DNA from: Shewanella sp. Choline-02u-19
Lineage (GTDB): Bacteria > Pseudomonadota > Gammaproteobacteria > Enterobacterales > Shewanellaceae
DNA: 64,000 bases
Reading direction: 5' to 3'
NCBI RefSeq assembly: GCF_002836205.1
Contig: NZ_PJBE01000013.1
Span: forward strand, 1,550,001-1,614,000
Shown: positions 34,315 to 43,499 of the stretch, piece after piece
Layout of the letters: the number at the start of each line of letters is the position of its first letter
How positions within the stretch are numbered: the first letter of the stretch is position 1
Made by a program: the position numbers and the translations under genes
The notes under the pieces: generated by a model
What the model was told of the DNA's origin: nothing
The model's input: the letters and a program-made list of their open reading frames with translations, nothing else
The model's database searches: none

Positions 34315-34632
34315 ATGAAAGAAAATCTTGATTTAGAAAATGCCATCGCAGCTTTAGACCAATACGGTTATGATAAAAAAACCAGCAGCGACCTTGAGCA
34401 AGCTCGTAATAAGCCACAAATGCTAAAATATATTGATTCGCTTGATTTTAACTTACGACGTTTACTTATTTTACAAGAGGCTGTGAGTGAACTTGTTGAT
34501 AATGAAAAAAGATTACTTGCTCAGCAAGAAAGCATTCAAACATATAAAACAAAAATAATTAATCTTTCTCGTCAATTCAATATCTCTTACGATGACGTCA
34601 TCCAAATCATGAGACAACAAGAAAGCGCATAA
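34315..34632 (+). CDS. Hypothetical 105-residue helical protein
   Basis: I do not recognise this protein. It is highly charged, lacks Cys and Trp, and looks mostly alpha-helical. Its central part (about residues 45-80, RRLLILQEAVSELVDNEKRLL...) could form a coiled coil. The C-terminal LSRQFNISYDDVIQIM has the rhythm of a small helical or HTH-like unit. There is no signal peptide or membrane segment. The ribosome-binding site is weak. It is monocistronic, with a striking palindrome over its putative promoter. Protein-like composition and the promoter support it as real. Confidence 0.7.
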   Translation: MKENLDLENAIAALDQYGYDKKTSSDLEQARNKPQMLKYIDSLDFNLRRLLILQEAVSELVDNEKRLLAQQESIQTYKTKIINLSRQFNISYDDVIQIMRQQESA

Positions 34633-34920
34633 AAATAATCCGTGTGATTTTCCACTCATTAATGATTGTGATGTTATAGAAGCACTGCGATATGTATCTC
34701 AATCCTCAGTTATTCGTTGAATAAATTGCGCCATTAAACATTCGCAAAACGCCTACGGATGGGCGCCAGCGACACATCGGCTACAAATATCGTTCTTATA
34801 TGAGATCAATATTCAATAGAACCAGTACTAAGCTACTGCAATAGCCATTTTCGGTGATGATCAACAGCATAATTGATACTGCTTCAAGACATTAATAGCG
34901 TTACGTCTTATTCATGCCTA
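34633..34920. other. Intergenic region after the hypothetical gene
   Basis: About 290 nt without a supported gene. A short GC-rich patch near 34750-34790 (GGGCGCC core) stands out from AT-rich surroundings. No clear terminator for the hypothetical gene was found. Confidence 0.35.
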
Positions 34921-34954
34921 TAAAAAAGGCCAGGCATTTATCAATACCCAGCCT
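34921..34954 (-). terminator. Terminator of msrPQ
   Basis: An imperfect stem (AGGC...GGTATT against AATGCC...GCCT, with one mismatch and one G-U pair) is followed on the minus strand by a T6 run. It begins 17 nt after the msrQ stop. Confidence 0.65.
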
Positions 34955-34970
34955 CTTTGAACTAGAGATG

Positions 34971-35630
34971 TTAAGATTCAGGATTTATTACTCTGCCTTT
35001 AAACTTACTTTTAACAGATAACTGTTTCCACCAACGTGACTTTTTCAATCTTATTCCTAACAGTAAACCCATTATTATAAAATATAGTATCGGTTCTATA
35101 ATCTCAGATTTTACCGACCAATAAAAATGTATTGGAATAAGTAAGGCTATTAGGTAAATAGCATTATGCAGCTTTTGCCAGCGTCTCCCCATTTTTCGCA
35201 TAACGGTTTTAAACGAAGTAAACGCCAGTGCAGTTAGGAGTAAATAAGCTGCTGCTCCCACTAGAATGTAAGGTCGCTTTAGCACTTCTTCAAAAAATAG
35301 TCCCCACGCAAACAATAAGTCTAGGCTAAAAAAAGCCAGTATATGCAGGCTTGCGTACGCAAATACATAAAGGCCCACAAGCCGCCTTGTTTGCAATAAC
35401 ATGCCTTGCTTAAACTTTTTGGCAATAGGCGATATCAACAACGTAGCAATCAATGCGTTGAGGGCGCCAACGCCCGTGTAGTGGATGATGTATTGCACTG
35501 GGTCGCCGCCAGCCTTATCATTTAATACCAATAACACCAAATAGATAATAGGTAACAATCCGATACAATGCATCAAGCCTTTAAGCCAAAACAGCGAGCG
35601 AGCGGTTAATCTAAATTGTTTATTCTTCAT
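34971..35630 (-). CDS. msrQ: Heme-binding membrane subunit MsrQ
   Basis: MsrQ is the quinone-linked heme b membrane protein that supplies electrons to the periplasmic methionine sulfoxide reductase MsrP. The 219 residues contain about six hydrophobic helices. Histidines in or near helices (HCIGLLPIIY, SLHILAFFSLD, KLHNAIYLIALLIPIHFYW) are the expected heme ligands. ATG 35630 follows AGAGG at 5 nt; TTG 35633 is too close to it. It follows msrP by 12 nt, in the usual msrP-msrQ order. Confidence 0.93.
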   Translation of the reverse strand: MKNKQFRLTARSLFWLKGLMHCIGLLPIIYLVLLVLNDKAGGDPVQYIIHYTGVGALNALIATLLISPIAKKFKQGMLLQTRRLVGLYVFAYASLHILAFFSLDLLFAWGLFFEEVLKRPYILVGAAAYLLLTALAFTSFKTVMRKMGRRWQKLHNAIYLIALLIPIHFYWSVKSEIIEPILYFIIMGLLLGIRLKKSRWWKQLSVKSKFKGRVINPES

Positions 35631-35642
35631 CAAACCCTCTCA

Positions 35643-36665
35643 CTAAAAGTTTCTTTTTAGGTCTAGCCCTTCATATAAACCAGATACTAAATCACCATAA
35701 CCGTTAAAAGGAAGTGTGGGGATCCTTTTCGCTGAAAACAGTCCTCCTTCTGCAATGCGTCGTTCTGACGCTTGTGACCATCGAGGATGATCCACTTCTG
35801 GATTCACATTCGCATAAAAACCATATTCACTCGCAGCCAAGAGGTTCCAAGAAGATTTGGGTCTACTATCGGTAACACGAATTCGAACAATAGATTTAAT
35901 GCTTTTAAAACCATATTTCCAAGGCACAACTAATCTGATTGGCGCTCCGTTTTGTGGCGGCAACGTTTTACCATACAAACCCACAGACATAAACGTAAGG
36001 TCGGTCATCGCTTCCGCTAATGTGAGGCCTTCAACATAGGGATAGTTTATTCCACCACCGCTATAACGATTCTTTTGTCCTGGCATTTGTTCAGGGTCAT
36101 ACAGTGTTTCAAACGCGACGTGAGTTGCATTGCTTTTGACACCCGCCTTTTTTAATAGATTGGCCAATGAAAAACCTACCCACGGGATCACCATTGACCA
36201 TGCCTCAACACATCTAAAGTTGTAGATCCGCTCCTCTAACGGAAACATCTTTAAAATGTCGTCATAATCCAATGTCAAAGGGGTATCAACTTCACCATCA
36301 ATCACTAACTGCCAAGGATTAACCCTTAAGCCCTGCGCATTTTCGACAGGATCCGTCTTACTGGTACCAAACTCATAGAAATTGTTATGTGATATCACCT
36401 TATTTTCAGGTGTCAGCTCACCATAAAGCAGATGATCGTATTCAGTCTGTTTCGCATGTGGCAAGGCTACGCGTGCAAAGGCCGCTTTTTCCTCTTCGCT
36501 AGAGAAAAGATCAAACACCCCCGCGTTAGCATGGGAAGAAAGCAAGGCTCCCGCGCCCACAAACCCCATCTGCTTCAAAATACGTCTTCTGTCGTGGTAA
36601 ACCTCTTCAGGTGTCACATCACAATCTTTAAATTTGTCCCATGCAGCTTTCTTAATTATATTCAT
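35643..36665 (-). CDS. msrP: Periplasmic methionine sulfoxide reductase catalytic subunit MsrP
   Basis: MsrP is a molybdopterin enzyme that repairs oxidised methionines in periplasmic proteins. The 340 residues start with a Tat signal (DRRRILKQMGFVGAGALL, from about residue 25, cleaved near ANA-G at residue 49). The molybdenum-ligand cysteine is C152 in NFRCVEAWSMVIPW. NAPIRLVVPWKYGFKSIKSI is a conserved family segment. It is the first gene of msrPQ. Confidence 0.95.
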   Translation of the reverse strand: MNIIKKAAWDKFKDCDVTPEEVYHDRRRILKQMGFVGAGALLSSHANAGVFDLFSSEEEKAAFARVALPHAKQTEYDHLLYGELTPENKVISHNNFYEFGTSKTDPVENAQGLRVNPWQLVIDGEVDTPLTLDYDDILKMFPLEERIYNFRCVEAWSMVIPWVGFSLANLLKKAGVKSNATHVAFETLYDPEQMPGQKNRYSGGGINYPYVEGLTLAEAMTDLTFMSVGLYGKTLPPQNGAPIRLVVPWKYGFKSIKSIVRIRVTDSRPKSSWNLLAASEYGFYANVNPEVDHPRWSQASERRIAEGGLFSAKRIPTLPFNGYGDLVSGLYEGLDLKRNF

Positions 36666-36879
36666 TGGCCGCTATCCTCTAGATCCGTCAAATTAAAACA
36701 CTTAAATAATCAGACCGCGCTATTGTGTAAAAGATTTCGTAACCGTTAAAACATTACATTTCATTAACAGCTGATTACGTCTGCAGCACTCATCTTATAC
36801 TTGATGTACTTAAGCTTGCAGTGTTTAAAGCAGCATGCCACTCTACGGTTTTCATCAACCATGTTAAGAGCCTTCTCAC

Positions 36880-38373
36880 ATGCCTTTAAATATCGCTTTT
36901 TCTACTCCTGAGATTATCATCATAATCGCAATCGCGTTTCTTTCTATTTTAATCGGTGCTCTTTTTAACCAACGTAAAACGCGCATTAAATGGGAATACG
37001 TTCGTAAACAGCTAACAGATGACATTGAACTGACGAAAGTTGAACTCAATTCAGAGATTTTAGAACTAAAACAGTCGCTACATCAAAAAGATGATCAATT
37101 AAGTCATTTGCAAGAAAAATTAGAATATCGCATAGAGCAACTGGGTAAGGCACAAGCACAAGCAGAAAGAGCTCCCGAGCTTGAACAAGCGTTAAGCGAT
37201 AATCAGCGCAAGCAAATGGAAACCCAATTAGCCCTGTCTAAATCCAATGCTATGCAACAAACCATCACGGCACGCTATGATGCGGAGCAGCAAGCGCTTA
37301 ACGATAAAATTCAATTACTAGAAGATACAGAGATTAGGCTTAATGCTCAGTTTGAAAATCTAGCCACTAAAATATTTGAAGCAAGAAGCGAGAAACTGCA
37401 AACCCAGAACAATCAGCAGCTTGACAGCGTGCTAGCGCCCTTCAAACAACAGCTAGAAGGGTTCAGAGTCCAAGTTCAAACCTCTTATGCCCATGAACAA
37501 AACCAGCGCAGCGCTTTAAAACACCAATTAGACTCTTTAACTGAACTCAATCTCAAAATGAGCCAAGACGCTATTAACCTTACCAAAGCGTTAAAGGGCG
37601 ATAACAAGCAACAGGGTAACTGGGGTGAGGTTATTTTAGAGCGAGTATTACAAGAAAGCGGGCTACGCGAAGGACATGAGTATGACACTCAAGCCGAACT
37701 AAAAAACGATGATGGCAAACGCTTTAAGCCCGATGTCATTGTGCACCTGCCTGAGAATAAAGACGTTGTTATCGACGCAAAAATGTCATTGGTTGCTTAT
37801 GAGCGCTATTTTAACAGTGACGATGATGTAGTGCGCGCTCAAGCTATTAAAGAACACATTGTATCGGTTAGAGCTCATATTAAAGGATTAAGCCACAAGG
37901 ATTATCAAAAGCTACACGGTTTAACTAGCTTAGATTATGTATTGATGTTTATTCCGCTGGAACCGGCATTTTTACTCGCGTTAGAGCATGATCCAAGTTT
38001 AGTTAATTATGCGCTTGATAGTAATATCATGCTGGTGAGTCCTACCAATTTATTAGTGGCACTTAGAACCATCCATAATATTTGGCGTTACGAGTATCAG
38101 AATCAAAATGCGCAGTTGATAGCAAAGCAAGCAGGGAAAATTTACGACAAGTTATGTGGGTTCCTAGAAGACATGGAAAAAATCGGTCGCTCTCTGGAGT
38201 CTGCTGATAAAAATTATAACAATGCCATGAACAAACTCGCATCCGGTAAAGGTAACGTTATACGTCAAGCTCACCAAATGCAGCTACTCGGAGTCGAAAC
38301 CAGTAAAAAAGTCGATACCCAGTTGCTGGATAAAGCGCTAAGCTTATCTCAAGATGAAATCATCTCGCAATAA
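36880..38373 (+). CDS. rmuC: DNA recombination protein RmuC
   Basis: RmuC limits DNA inversion at short repeats and is a predicted nuclease-like protein. The 497 residues comprise an N-terminal membrane helix (about 10-30, PEIIIIIAIAFLSILIGALF), a long coiled coil (about 45-240) and a restriction-endonuclease-like domain. The latter has GNWGEVILERVLQESGL and FKPDVIVHLPENKDVVIDAKMSL (D and the DAK motif near residues 285-305). The ribosome-binding site is weak. A short gap separates it from slt, so the two may share a transcript. Confidence 0.93.
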   Translation: MPLNIAFSTPEIIIIIAIAFLSILIGALFNQRKTRIKWEYVRKQLTDDIELTKVELNSEILELKQSLHQKDDQLSHLQEKLEYRIEQLGKAQAQAERAPELEQALSDNQRKQMETQLALSKSNAMQQTITARYDAEQQALNDKIQLLEDTEIRLNAQFENLATKIFEARSEKLQTQNNQQLDSVLAPFKQQLEGFRVQVQTSYAHEQNQRSALKHQLDSLTELNLKMSQDAINLTKALKGDNKQQGNWGEVILERVLQESGLREGHEYDTQAELKNDDGKRFKPDVIVHLPENKDVVIDAKMSLVAYERYFNSDDDVVRAQAIKEHIVSVRAHIKGLSHKDYQKLHGLTSLDYVLMFIPLEPAFLLALEHDPSLVNYALDSNIMLVSPTNLLVALRTIHNIWRYEYQNQNAQLIAKQAGKIYDKLCGFLEDMEKIGRSLESADKNYNNAMNKLASGKGNVIRQAHQMQLLGVETSKKVDTQLLDKALSLSQDEIISQ

Positions 38374-38422
38374 ATAGAGAAACATATCTTGCAATAGGGA
38401 CATTGAAAGAGGATTTAAGCAG

Positions 38423-40354
38423 ATGCACAAGCAATTACGAGGCATTTTATTCGCGGTTATAACGTTCATTTCCTACCCTATTACTGCTGCTCAGGCGTTA
38501 ACGCCTGAGCAGCAACTTTACCTCGATGCCAAACAAGCACTCGATAAAAAAAAGCTAAATACTTATCAACAATTACGCGATAAATTAGCAGATTACCCTT
38601 TAGCTATCTATCTGGATTTTAACAAAAATATCGAATCGATATTAAAACAACCCGGTAGTAAAGCAGCAGAATCTTTCCTCCAATTTGACGGTAGTCCTTT
38701 ATATAACACTGCTCGTTCTCGATATTTAACCCGCAGTGGCAAACAAAAACGCTGGAATGACTTTCTGGCTGTTAGCCCCGAAAGACCCAATAACATCTCA
38801 TTGCAATGCTATTTTTATCGTGCCCAATTACAAAAAGGCGACAAGCAGCAAGCCTACAAAGGTGCAGGCGAGCTTTGGCTTTATGGCCGTTCACGTCCAA
38901 AAGAGTGTGATCCACTGTTTATGGAGTGGAAAAAAGCAGGTTTTCAGACTCAAGAGATGATTTGGTCAAGAATGCTGCTCAGTTTTAAGCAAGGTCAATA
39001 CGGCCTATTAAGCTACCTATCTAGAAAAGTCACCAGTAATAAGCAAGCCGCTGAGCGTCTAGTGAATGTCTATAAAGATCCTCGTAGCCTTCGTCACACC
39101 TCAAGATTTAGTGGGAAAGCCAAGATAAACGCGACAATTGTAGATTTTGGTCTGCGACGTTTAGCAAAAAAAGATTTAAAGCAAGCGGTTAAGCTATATG
39201 CTAAATATCAAAAAGCGGATCGTTTTAGCGATTATAAAGGACGCCAACTTAGCCGTTACCTCGTCCGTAGAGCCTTAATTTACCAGACTGAAGAGCTAAA
39301 GAGTTTTGTCGATACTATGTTACCGCTGCTTGATAGTGACGATTTAGTTGAGATGCGATTGCGTTGGGCACTAAGAACAAATGAACGCACTCAATTTGAA
39401 CAATTTGTCCCTTTGCTCAGTAAAGAAAAACAAAATACCGCTCGCTGGACATATTGGCGCGCAAATATTTTGCTCAATAGTGACAATAAGCAAAACCAAC
39501 AAAAGGCTCAAAAACTATTATTATCACTAAGCCAACAACGTAATTTTTATGGCTTTTTAGCGGCAAATGCTATTAAGGTCCCCGTTCAGGTACAACATCA
39601 ACCGACTCTTAGTGTTTTAGCTCGTCAAAGCAAGATTGGTACTGATAAAGGGCTAGCGCGTGTCACGGAACTATTAGCGCTAGACAAACAGTCAGATGCC
39701 CGTGCTGAATGGGTTATGTTATTAAATCGATACGATAAAGCCATGCAAAAAGAGTACGCTGTCTATGCTATTTCACAACAATGGCACAGCCTAGGTGTGC
39801 AAGCGAGTATCCAAGCTAAATTATGGAACGATATGGATATGCGCTTCCCTTATGCGGCTCAATCTTCATTTACCAATGCCAGTAAAAAGTATCACGTCGA
39901 TATTGATGAAATACGCGCCATAGCAAGGCGTGAAAGTGCTTATTACCCCAATGCCACCTCAGGTGTCGGCGCAAGAGGTTACATGCAGCTCATGCCAACT
40001 ACAGCCAAACAGACCGCAAAAAAAGCCAAGCTGAACTACCGCGGTACCCGTAGCCTTTACGATGAGAAACTTAATATTGCCTTGGGCAGTGCCTACTATT
40101 CAGGTTTACTTAAACAGTTCGATAATAATAGAGTTCTAGCCACTGCATCCTATAATGCAGGGCCACACCGGATTAAGGGGTGGCTTAAAAAGAGCGACGC
40201 GCAGCTCGATGCTGTGAGTTTTATTGAGTCTATCCCGTTCACTGAAACAAGAGAATATGTACAAGCCGTGCTAAGTTATCGAATTATCTATCAAGTAAAG
40301 CAAGGTAAAATACCCGAATTACTTTCTAAAGATGAACTCGATTTTGAGTACTAA
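38423..40354 (+). CDS. slt: Soluble lytic murein transglycosylase
   Basis: A periplasmic peptidoglycan-cleaving enzyme of the Slt70 class, releasing 1,6-anhydromuropeptides. The 643 residues include a signal peptide (about 1-26, LFAVITFISYPITAAQA). An alpha-superhelical U/L domain follows, with a C-terminal goose-lysozyme-like catalytic domain. The catalytic glutamate is E504 in ARRESAYYP, followed by GARGYMQLMPTTA and ATASYNAGPHRIKGWL. It has an AAAGAGG ribosome-binding site. Confidence 0.95.
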   Translation: MHKQLRGILFAVITFISYPITAAQALTPEQQLYLDAKQALDKKKLNTYQQLRDKLADYPLAIYLDFNKNIESILKQPGSKAAESFLQFDGSPLYNTARSRYLTRSGKQKRWNDFLAVSPERPNNISLQCYFYRAQLQKGDKQQAYKGAGELWLYGRSRPKECDPLFMEWKKAGFQTQEMIWSRMLLSFKQGQYGLLSYLSRKVTSNKQAAERLVNVYKDPRSLRHTSRFSGKAKINATIVDFGLRRLAKKDLKQAVKLYAKYQKADRFSDYKGRQLSRYLVRRALIYQTEELKSFVDTMLPLLDSDDLVEMRLRWALRTNERTQFEQFVPLLSKEKQNTARWTYWRANILLNSDNKQNQQKAQKLLLSLSQQRNFYGFLAANAIKVPVQVQHQPTLSVLARQSKIGTDKGLARVTELLALDKQSDARAEWVMLLNRYDKAMQKEYAVYAISQQWHSLGVQASIQAKLWNDMDMRFPYAAQSSFTNASKKYHVDIDEIRAIARRESAYYPNATSGVGARGYMQLMPTTAKQTAKKAKLNYRGTRSLYDEKLNIALGSAYYSGLLKQFDNNRVLATASYNAGPHRIKGWLKKSDAQLDAVSFIESIPFTETREYVQAVLSYRIIYQVKQGKIPELLSKDELDFEY

Positions 40355-40647
40355 ATCATAAATACTTAGAATGAATCGCAGCTAAGCGGCTTCCATTTAG
40401 GGACCGGCATTTAACGACTGTAATTTAAGCACTGACACTTTTGCATGCGCATCAACCTAAGCGTATTACCGTACTCATGAGGGCCCTTACATAGCGTTCT
40501 CATCCATCCAAGTGTTGTAAATCAATCCTTGAACAAGCCTATAGTTTCTAGTCTAACCACTTATAAGTGTCTATAAATAAGCCACTTAAATATTATTTCC
40601 ATTCTGTTTACCTCAATACATGATAGTGTTAACAATTATCATTTCAC
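40355..40647. other. Intergenic region between slt and the EAL gene
   Basis: About 290 nt with no supported ORF, no terminator-grade hairpin and no recognised operator. It presumably contains the EAL gene promoter. Confidence 0.35.
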
Positions 40648-41409
40648 ATGGAAGCGCTACGATTGGAAAGTACTATTTTTGAGCTAACGGGCCTACATTT
40701 AAGTGCAGAGTTTCAACCTCTGTTAAATCCTCACAACAATGAAATCTACGGTTATGAAGCGCTTTCACGTTTTTATAACCAAGACGGCATACCAATAGCG
40801 CCCAATATTGTGTTTGAAGAATTACATGCTCATCATGAGTTACTCAGCAATGTTGAAATGGCGGCGAAATCTTTCCAGTTTAAGCATGCACCTAAAGAGG
40901 GTGTGCTCTTCGTTAATATTGACCCTCATGCGGTTGAATTTAATACTCCTGACATGCTGTCTTTACTTAGGCAGAAACACAATATCTGCGTTGAGATAAT
41001 TGAGAATACCTGTATAAATGATGCACACCTAGCCACAAGCTTTATCAAACAATTGCTGAAATATGATATTCCCGTCGGTTTAGATGACGTTGGTGCCCCC
41101 CACTCCATGCTTTCAATCGATTTAGTAAGCCAAGTTAGCTGCCTGAAATTTGATAAATACTGGCTAGAAACCGCTAAAGATCCTCAATATCACCATCTCA
41201 TTACCGCCCTATTAAGTTTTGCAAAAAAAACTAATAAACTCACCGTTCTAGAAGGTATCGAAACTGAGGAACAACTGTTATTTGCCCAGCAGATTGGCGT
41301 CGATTTAGTACAAGGATTCCTGTTTAAACCCCTGTTTATTTCAGCGGATAAAAAAGTGTTACTGGCACCCTTGATAGAGTCATCTCAGCAACAGCCAATC
41401 ATTAGTTAA
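40648..41409 (+). CDS. EAL-domain protein, probable cyclic di-GMP phosphodiesterase
   Basis: A stand-alone EAL domain of 253 residues without GGDEF, PAS or membrane segments. Metal and catalytic residues appear present: E37 (YEALSRF), N90 (FVNIDP), E116 (VEIIEN), D146/D147 (GLDDVG), K167, E202/E205 (LEGIET) and Q222 (VQGFLF). The loop-6 motif, normally DDFGxGYSS, is DDVGAPHSM, which could lower activity or alter dimerisation. The start is uncertain: ATG 40648 lacks a ribosome-binding site, while TTG 40663 follows GGAAG at 8 nt. Confidence 0.85.
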   Translation: MEALRLESTIFELTGLHLSAEFQPLLNPHNNEIYGYEALSRFYNQDGIPIAPNIVFEELHAHHELLSNVEMAAKSFQFKHAPKEGVLFVNIDPHAVEFNTPDMLSLLRQKHNICVEIIENTCINDAHLATSFIKQLLKYDIPVGLDDVGAPHSMLSIDLVSQVSCLKFDKYWLETAKDPQYHHLITALLSFAKKTNKLTVLEGIETEEQLLFAQQIGVDLVQGFLFKPLFISADKKVLLAPLIESSQQQPIIS

Positions 41410-41574
41410 CCCCGAACCGGCATTCTATGGCTAACAAGATTTTAATTAGCCTAGTCCAAATAATAGAGTGGAAAGCAAGAGGATTTTCCACCATAGTCAT
41501 GGTGAAGCTTAATTCGCCAGCGAACAATAGCTTCAGCAGTTTATTATTGGCATCTAACTGAGTAAAGGACGCTC

Positions 41575-42483
41575 ATGACTAATGAAAATATCGCTATTCT
41601 ATTAGCCCAATTAGATCAGGTATTACTCGGTAAAAATCACCAGATAAAACTCGCGTTGTGCTGCATCTTAGCGAGGGGGCACCTATTGATCGAAGATCTA
41701 CCTGGTATGGGTAAAACCAGCCTATCTCACGCACTAGCGCAAAGTCTTAGCCTCAGTTATCAAAGGATCCAGTTTACCAGTGACATGTTGCCAGCCGATA
41801 TCCTCGGCGTGACCATTTTCGACAAACAACAAACAAAATTCATCTTTCACCCGGGTCCCATTTTTAAACAGATGATCCTTGCCGATGAAATCAACCGTGC
41901 CAGTCCTAAAACCCAAAGTTCTTTGCTTGAGGCTATGGCGGAGAAACAGATCACCGTCGATGGTGAAACATACCCTTTACCCGCACCGTTTTTTGTTATT
42001 GCAACGCAAAACCCCAGCGATCAATCAGGCACCTTCCCGCTGCCAGAATCTCAGCTTGACCGCTTTATGATGCGCTTATCTATTGGCTATCCCGATCCCA
42101 GCTCTGAATTCGCGATGTTAAAGAACCAACAAGATGACAACGCAATAGCGTTACCACAATGCTTAAATGCGATGACTCTGCAAGCATTACAAGAAAACGT
42201 CAGTGACGTCAGCGCCTCTGATTCACTGCTAAAGTATATTTTGGCTTTAGTGAATACTTCACGAAACCAAACTGAAGGCATAGGTTTATCACCAAGAGCA
42301 AGTAAAGCAATTTTACAAGCCGCTAAAGCCTGGGCCTTAATCAATGGCCGCCAATATGTTGTTCCCGAAGATGTACAAGCTATATTCCCTTATGTTGCCG
42401 AGCATAGAATTAGACAAAATGCCCAACAACAAGGCCAGGTGATGTCAGCAGCGATATTGAGCCAAGTAAACCCCATTCTTTAA
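41575..42483 (+). CDS. MoxR-family AAA+ ATPase
   Basis: A 302-residue MoxR AAA+ ATPase, a class thought to act as a chaperone for assembly of partner complexes. Walker A is DLPGMGKTSL (K47), and Walker B is LADEINRAS (D104/E105). The MoxR motif ATQNPSDQSGTFPLPESQLDRF follows. It is the first gene of a MoxR-DUF58-transglutaminase operon (20-nt gap, then 8-nt overlap), a recurring cassette whose role is not settled. Confidence 0.93.
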   Translation: MTNENIAILLAQLDQVLLGKNHQIKLALCCILARGHLLIEDLPGMGKTSLSHALAQSLSLSYQRIQFTSDMLPADILGVTIFDKQQTKFIFHPGPIFKQMILADEINRASPKTQSSLLEAMAEKQITVDGETYPLPAPFFVIATQNPSDQSGTFPLPESQLDRFMMRLSIGYPDPSSEFAMLKNQQDDNAIALPQCLNAMTLQALQENVSDVSASDSLLKYILALVNTSRNQTEGIGLSPRASKAILQAAKAWALINGRQYVVPEDVQAIFPYVAEHRIRQNAQQQGQVMSAAILSQVNPIL

Positions 42484-42503
42484 TCACGCTGTTAAAGGGA
42501 TCT

Positions 42504-43499
42504 ATGATATTAACTTTTACCGCCATTAAACGTCAGATAAAGTTTCGATTAGATAGCTGGTTATCTCGGCGTATACCTGCGGCTAAATCAGTCACCTTAA
42601 GCCACAAAAGTATTTTCATACTGCCCACGGGTTTCGGTTTTGCTTGGATTTTTTTGTTTATTATTCTGTTTCTCTTCGGCACCAATTATCAAAACAACCT
42701 GGTAATGGGGTTAAGCTTTTTGCTATTAAGCATGTTTAATACTTGTATCATCTACAGTTACCAGAATCTTGCTGGGCTCACCCTTTCCAGTACTCAGTCA
42801 TCAACTCATTCTTTTGCAGGTCAACCTAGTTACATCCCTATATTGTTGTCATCGAAAAGCAGTGCATTTGAGATCCAACTCAATTTTAATGGTCAACCGT
42901 TGGAAATTGCTAACAAAGTGGTTGCTCAATCGCTCCCTAGCCGACTCACCGTGCAGCACCCTTTTCGCGGCTTATTAAGGCCTGGCCGACTAAAAGTCGA
43001 ATCACGCTACCCTCTAGGACTTTGCCGAGCTTGGTCTCATGTTGATTTAGACATAAAACAGGTTATCTTTGCTAAACCCATAAGCGGGCAAGACACACTT
43101 GCCTACAATCTCGGTGCACACGATGATCAATTACAGAGTGGTAAATTCATTGCTGGAATCGATGAATTTAAAGGGCTGAAACAATACGTAAAAGGCGAGT
43201 CACTTAAGCAAGTGGCTTGGAAACAATGGGCTCAAGGCCGAGGCATGTTAACTAAAGAGTTTCAGCAACCACAAGGGGCCCCAATGTGGCTAACCTTAGA
43301 CTTAACCGCCAGCAACCCAGAACTGAGCTTAAGTAAGCTTGCGTGGCAAACCGAACAATTGACGAATAAACAACAAATATTCGGCCTCAAAATTGGTTCC
43401 AATACCATAGCCCCTGCGAAAGGTGAACAGCACAGAATAAAAGTGCAAACCCAACTGGCGCTATTTCCTAAAAAATACCCAGTGCATAGCGATGATTAA
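42504..43499 (+). CDS. DUF58 domain-containing protein
   Basis: A 331-residue protein of the DUF58 family that accompanies MoxR ATPases. Two hydrophobic helices lie near the N-terminus (about residues 35-80, FILPTGFGFAWIFLFIILFLF and onward). The C-terminal region has the family signature FKGLKQYVKGESLKQVAWKQWAQGRGMLTKEF. It has an AAAGGGA ribosome-binding site. Its last 8 nt overlap the transglutaminase gene. It probably acts with the MoxR ATPase at the membrane. Confidence 0.87.
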   Translation: MILTFTAIKRQIKFRLDSWLSRRIPAAKSVTLSHKSIFILPTGFGFAWIFLFIILFLFGTNYQNNLVMGLSFLLLSMFNTCIIYSYQNLAGLTLSSTQSSTHSFAGQPSYIPILLSSKSSAFEIQLNFNGQPLEIANKVVAQSLPSRLTVQHPFRGLLRPGRLKVESRYPLGLCRAWSHVDLDIKQVIFAKPISGQDTLAYNLGAHDDQLQSGKFIAGIDEFKGLKQYVKGESLKQVAWKQWAQGRGMLTKEFQQPQGAPMWLTLDLTASNPELSLSKLAWQTEQLTNKQQIFGLKIGSNTIAPAKGEQHRIKVQTQLALFPKKYPVHSDD

